From the NCBI GenBank assembly GCA_019313605.1, contig JAFDAW010000079.1:1-17446 (forward strand): a stretch of 17,446 nt of DNA, given 5' to 3'. The notes below the pieces were generated by a model, which was given only the letters and a program-made list of their open reading frames with translations, ran no database searches and was not told where the DNA came from. Below are positions 14,039 through 17,446 of the stretch, one piece after another (positions within the stretch are counted from its first letter, which is position 1; the number at the start of each line of letters is the position of its first letter). This stretch comes from Deltaproteobacteria bacterium. Its GTDB lineage: Bacteria; Myxococcota_A; UBA9160; SMWR01. The translations under genes were made by a program, and so were the position numbers.

Positions 14039-16877
14039 ATTGCGAATCACTTTCATCGAGTCCCCAGAGCACCTCCTCGAACTGCGCTCGTTCCGCCTCA
14101 CACTCCTCGCCATTGCAGTCGCCCCAGAGTTCTTCGAGCACCCGGCGATCAAAGGGCACGACGTGGTGGTAGTGGTATAAGAACAGTTCCGTCGCACGGC
14201 GGGCCTCTACGTGCGCGGGTGCGGCATCTTCGCCGGGAATGACCCGTCCGCTGTAGAGGGCGTGCAGCCTCTTGAGCCGCGGTGAGGAGAGGCTTGGGCT
14301 TCTGGAACGCGCTGCCTTGCGCAACGAGGACAGCGTGTCGCGCCGGAGTTCGGATTCCGGGTAATCCACCGACCAACGCGCGTTGATGGCCGAGCAATCC
14401 CTCACGCGTTGGAAGCGACACACCTCTCTCGCGAAAATTTCAAAGATCTCGTCTGGCAGTACCTCGTCACCTCCCGCGTACCGTCGCAACAGGGAGTTCA
14501 TGACGGACACCTTCTGGTGGTTCGCGCTCATGAATGGGCCAACGCGAGGCACTTGGCTACCCACAAAGAACGCCCGCGCTGCAAGATCGCTGAGCAGCGG
14601 TCGGCGCACGGTGTGAATCGAACCCTCGAGTGGCTCGGCGTGGAGCGTTCCGAGCGGAATCAGTTCGTGGGCGAGTAACTGCGGAAAGCGGTCGATCTTC
14701 ACTCGCCCGAATGCGGAGGTGAAGTCCGGCTGGCCGAATCGCGCTTCGAGTGCACGGACGTCGAGGGCCCGGTCGGATTGATCCATGCCCAGCAGGAGCA
14801 GATCCGAACCGCCCATGAACCAGACGGAGACGTGCGGAAATACCGACGTATAGGTGCGCAGGATCAGGTTCACGACCTCTCGATCCGTCTCGTAGACGTG
14901 GAACCACTGCCCGTATACGCCACCGGGGGCCAGTCGCGAGCGGGCCGCCTCGAGAAACTCGCGCGTGTAGAGCATCTCGACACCCGCAACCCACGGATTG
15001 CTCGGCTCCAACACGATGACGTCATAACGCTCGGTGCTCCGCAACAGCGTCCGATAAGCGTCGCCACGAATGAACTCGATTTTTGGGTGGGTCGAAGCGC
15101 CGAGGTTTCCCGACGCGAATAACGGATTGGCAGCGATCACCGCCCGAGAAATTTCCGCTACCGAAACCTTCCGCGTCCCCTCCAGCGTCGCGAGTTCACC
15201 GGCCGTCACTCCGGTTCCAAGACCGATCACAAATCCGCGTTCGTGGTTCTCCGCGATCAGGGCGGGGATCAGGGCGGCGAGCGCCATCGTCGGATAGTCG
15301 CCCTTGAGAGCCCCTTCGGGTTTGCCATTCACATGCAGAGCGATGTTCTCGGGCTCCTGGAACGGCACGACTACACTCACGCTGCTGGTCGGATCGTCGT
15401 CATAGAAGATGAAGTCCCCGATGGCCCGGTCCTCGAAGAATCCGTCGACGCCGAGAAAAGTCCGGGGGATCGCCTCGCGCGAGCGAAACGTCCCCGGAGT
15501 GAGTCGCTCGACCGGCCAGGCGGGCAGCAGTGCAATCGCGACGAGCATCGGCAACAGCACGAGCGCGGGAACGACTCGCGGGATTCGATCCAGCACGAGA
15601 ACGGACAGGATCGAAGCCGCCACAGCCAGGCAGGCCATCGCGATCCGAAAGACGTGGTGCAGATCGAGCCAGATCAGCAGCAGATAACCGCCCAGCAGCG
15701 CGCCGAGCAGCGAACCCACCGTATTCCACGCGTAGAGCCGACCGGCCACTGCGCCGAGGTTGCGCACCTCGCGCCGCAATTGGTGGAACAGCAAGGGGAG
15801 CAGTGCTCCAGAGAGGCCAATCGGAATCACGAGCAGCGCGAGCGTCGCGCCAAAGATGGCCAGCTGGTATTCGGAAAACTCGGCGCTCAACCCACCGACA
15901 CGCACGCGAATCACATGCGCCCAGTAGCCGACGTCAGCAACCCAGAAGTAGAGCGGGAAGAGCAGACACACCAACACCCATTGCGATCCCACGACGAGTG
16001 CGCGCGGGATCCGCGGCAGCGCCGAAACCGCGAAACTCCCAAGTGCGAGGGAGAACACGAAAACGGCCACCACCATCGCGAAGGTAAAATGCGAAGATCC
16101 CAGCGCGAGCGCGCCGACGCGATTGAAGGTCGTCTGCAGCGCCATCATCGCGAATCCCGCGAGCAGTGCGATCCCCGACCAGGCCGCAATTCGCGGCACC
16201 GGCTCGACCGCGCTGGACGTCTCGGGATCGGGCGCGACGCTCGTCGCGCGCCCCTCCAACACGGCGAAAGCCAGCGCGGCTGCGAGATTGAGGCCCGCCA
16301 TCGTCCAGACGACGCCATCCAGACCCAACAGCGGAATCAGCCAGAACCCGCCCGCGAGCGCACCCGCGAAGGCCCCGAGCGTGTTCGCGCCGTAGATCCA
16401 GGCGTGAACCCGCGTTGCGCGATCGATGTCGCCCGCGAGCGCGAGGGTCAGAATCGGAATCGTCCCACCCATCAACACCGCGGGAGGCCCGATCAGTAGC
16501 GCCGAAAGCCCGACGTCGAACGCGAACCCGAGCGCGTCGTGGTTGAGCGGACCGAGCAGCGAGATTTTCTGGGCGAACCCAAACAGTATGGGAAACAACA
16601 ACGCATAGACGCCGATTCCCGCCTCGACCCGCGCGTAGAAGGACAACAGCCGCGGACGCCGGCCGCTTTGACGAGCGCGCTCGAGTACGCGCCGCGTCGC
16701 CCAACCGAACAGCGCATACCCGCACGAAAGGCCGCCGAGGAAGATCGCGAGCACGGCCGCGGTCGCCTCGCCGTGGGATCCGAGCAGCGTGGCCAGGTAC
16801 TTCTGCCAGGCCACCTCGTAGACGAGACCCGCAAAGCCGGTCAGCACCGTGAGCAGTATCGCGATCAGCCGAACCAT
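14037..16877 (-). CDS. MFS-like membrane domain fused to spermidine-synthase-like domain
   Basis: Large inner-membrane protein (946 aa). Residues about 1-455 contain around a dozen hydrophobic helices with the pattern GFAGLVYEVAWQKYLATLLG at the start, as in the common 'fused MFS/spermidine synthase' family. Residues about 485-700 form a Rossmann methyltransferase-like domain: GLGTGVTAGE at 552-561 (SAM-type binding loop), VAEIS (573-577), FIRGDAYRTLL, and EPSNPWVAG at 624-632. The signature Asp residues for decarboxylated SAM and putrescine are not obvious, so true spermidine synthesis is unlikely. A further 180-240 residues follow, helical and with several Cys. The ATG at 16877 has a GGAG only 2-3 bases upstream, so initiation is uncertain. 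First gene of the - strand cluster. Confidence 0.85.
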   Translation of the reverse strand: MVRLIAILLTVLTGFAGLVYEVAWQKYLATLLGSHGEATAAVLAIFLGGLSCGYALFGWATRRVLERARQSGRRPRLLSFYARVEAGIGVYALLFPILFGFAQKISLLGPLNHDALGFAFDVGLSALLIGPPAVLMGGTIPILTLALAGDIDRATRVHAWIYGANTLGAFAGALAGGFWLIPLLGLDGVVWTMAGLNLAAALAFAVLEGRATSVAPDPETSSAVEPVPRIAAWSGIALLAGFAMMALQTTFNRVGALALGSSHFTFAMVVAVFVFSLALGSFAVSALPRIPRALVVGSQWVLVCLLFPLYFWVADVGYWAHVIRVRVGGLSAEFSEYQLAIFGATLALLVIPIGLSGALLPLLFHQLRREVRNLGAVAGRLYAWNTVGSLLGALLGGYLLLIWLDLHHVFRIAMACLAVAASILSVLVLDRIPRVVPALVLLPMLVAIALLPAWPVERLTPGTFRSREAIPRTFLGVDGFFEDRAIGDFIFYDDDPTSSVSVVVPFQEPENIALHVNGKPEGALKGDYPTMALAALIPALIAENHERGFVIGLGTGVTAGELATLEGTRKVSVAEISRAVIAANPLFASGNLGASTHPKIEFIRGDAYRTLLRSTERYDVIVLEPSNPWVAGVEMLYTREFLEAARSRLAPGGVYGQWFHVYETDREVVNLILRTYTSVFPHVSVWFMGGSDLLLLGMDQSDRALDVRALEARFGQPDFTSAFGRVKIDRFPQLLAHELIPLGTLHAEPLEGSIHTVRRPLLSDLAARAFFVGSQVPRVGPFMSANHQKVSVMNSLLRRYAGGDEVLPDEIFEIFAREVCRFQRVRDCSAINARWSVDYPESELRRDTLSSLRKAARSRSPSLSSPRLKRLHALYSGRVIPGEDAAPAHVEARRATELFLYHYHHVVPFDRRVLEELWGDCNGEECEAERAQFEEVLWGLDESDSQ

Positions 16878-17446
16878 CGCTCCGAATCAACCTCCATCAT
16901 CCGCCAGGTGCGGAACCCGGCGAACATAGCGCGAGGGCAGCACCACCGTATGCGATCGTCGGCACGGGGCGGCGCATGTCGGCAAGCGGAAGCGCACACT
17001 ATTGGCAGCGAGAGCCGGCATTTCAATCGACGGGACCGAAGAGTCCAATTGGCAACCCACCAGCGGCGCTCCCATCGTCATTTATCGGTTCAGCGAAAAT
17101 GCAAAGGGCGGCCGCTAGATGGTTGTGCGGCGGCACATATCAATTCGGAGTCGGCCGCCCTTTCAGGGTTTCACCTGCCTGGAAGAGAACAGAGCCTCCC
17201 GATACCGGTTTGGATCGGCACAGAATGACCACAGCCGCACGCCGCCAGCAGCCGACGATCGCATTCAAGTTGCGGGCAGGCCAAACGAGATTGCGATAGC
17301 CTCGCTGGGAGATTTCGCCGGAAGGGAACACGTGGTCGGCCCTTTCGACCTTCTCGCAGCGAAGGATGCCGCGCGGGTTCTAGCCGAGGATGCCAGTCTA
17401 TATCGAATCAAGATTCTCAAGCCTTCTATTTCGCTGATATGAGCGT
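16878..17446. other. Gene-poor right end of the window
   Basis: I see no convincing gene in this stretch of about 570 bases. The open frames on both strands overlap each other, carry no recognisable domain and have no ribosome binding sites. The sequence looks less GC-rich than the flanking genes, especially after 17390. It should hold the promoter of the - strand cluster, near 16890-16980, but no clear -35/-10 pair is visible. It also contains the inverted repeat at 17103-17163 and an 8-bp direct repeat AGGATGCC (17363-17370 and 17387-17394). Confidence 0.6.
17103..17163. repeat. Perfect 12-bp inverted repeat with nested hairpin
   Basis: AAAGGGCGGCCG (17103-17114) pairs exactly with CGGCCGCCCTTT (17152-17163). 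The 37-base loop itself contains TGTGC (17124-17128) and GCACA (17133-17137) around GGCG. The outer stem ends in AAA on one side and TTT on the other, as in a Rho-independent terminator, but the loop is unusually long. It could be a terminator, a structured RNA or the edge of a mobile element. Confidence 0.55.

Noticed and set aside
15243..16499. 418-codon open frame on the + strand
   Set aside because: Antisense to the membrane part of the spermidine-synthase-like gene; Gln/His/Arg-rich composition marks it as a shadow.
7350..16877. Polyamine pathway linking agmatinase with the spermidine-synthase-like gene
   Set aside because: The two genes are about 6 kb apart on opposite strands, and the synthase-like protein is a membrane fusion without clear polyamine-site residues.

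Overview
The window is GC-rich (by eye about 60-65%) and densely coding. It comes from a Gram-negative (diderm) bacterium: it encodes an MCE/Mla-type lipid transporter, three lipobox-bearing lipoproteins and several proteins with Sec-type signal peptides. A FecR-domain protein, a GT-C/TPR fusion and a membrane-fused spermidine-synthase-like protein together suggest a Myxococcota/deltaproteobacterium-like or related uncultured lineage. That placement is inference; the window holds no rRNA or tRNA marker.

Left block (131-4443, + strand). Four tightly coupled genes encode an outer-membrane lipid transport system: MlaE permease with an N-terminal STAS-like domain, MlaF ATPase, MlaD/PqiB-like MCE protein, and a PqiC-like auxiliary lipoprotein. 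They are followed by a YkgJ-type cysteine-cluster protein and a small charged lipoprotein of unknown function.

Middle block (4490-8991). A secreted FecR-domain protein (-) is divergent from a small Smr-domain protein (+). A response regulator fused to a PP2C/SpoIIE phosphatase (-) is divergent from an agmatinase-family ureohydrolase (+). The agmatinase gene converges on a FKBP-type peptidyl-prolyl isomerase lipoprotein (-).

Right block (9110-16877, all - strand). In transcription order it holds: a 12-TM MFS-like protein fused to a spermidine-synthase-like domain; a GT-C (ArnT/PMT-like) glycosyltransferase with a C-terminal TPR region; an M20 metallopeptidase; and a PLP-dependent class V aminotransferase (cysteine-desulfurase-like). 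The M20 gene is damaged. Its reading frame loses about 40 conserved C-terminal codons, including the segment carrying the last metal ligand. The original C-terminal tail is still readable in another frame up to its old stop. As a result the peptidase frame runs open into the aminotransferase gene and creates an apparent 879-residue fusion.

Right edge (16878-17446). About 570 bases without a credible gene. The stretch contains a perfect 12-bp inverted repeat with a smaller hairpin in its loop, and a short open peptide that may be a gene remnant.

I found no CRISPR array, complete mobile element, tRNA or rRNA. The most noteworthy observations are the M20 deletion with readthrough, the hybrid Mla/Pqi transporter, and the structured, gene-free right end.
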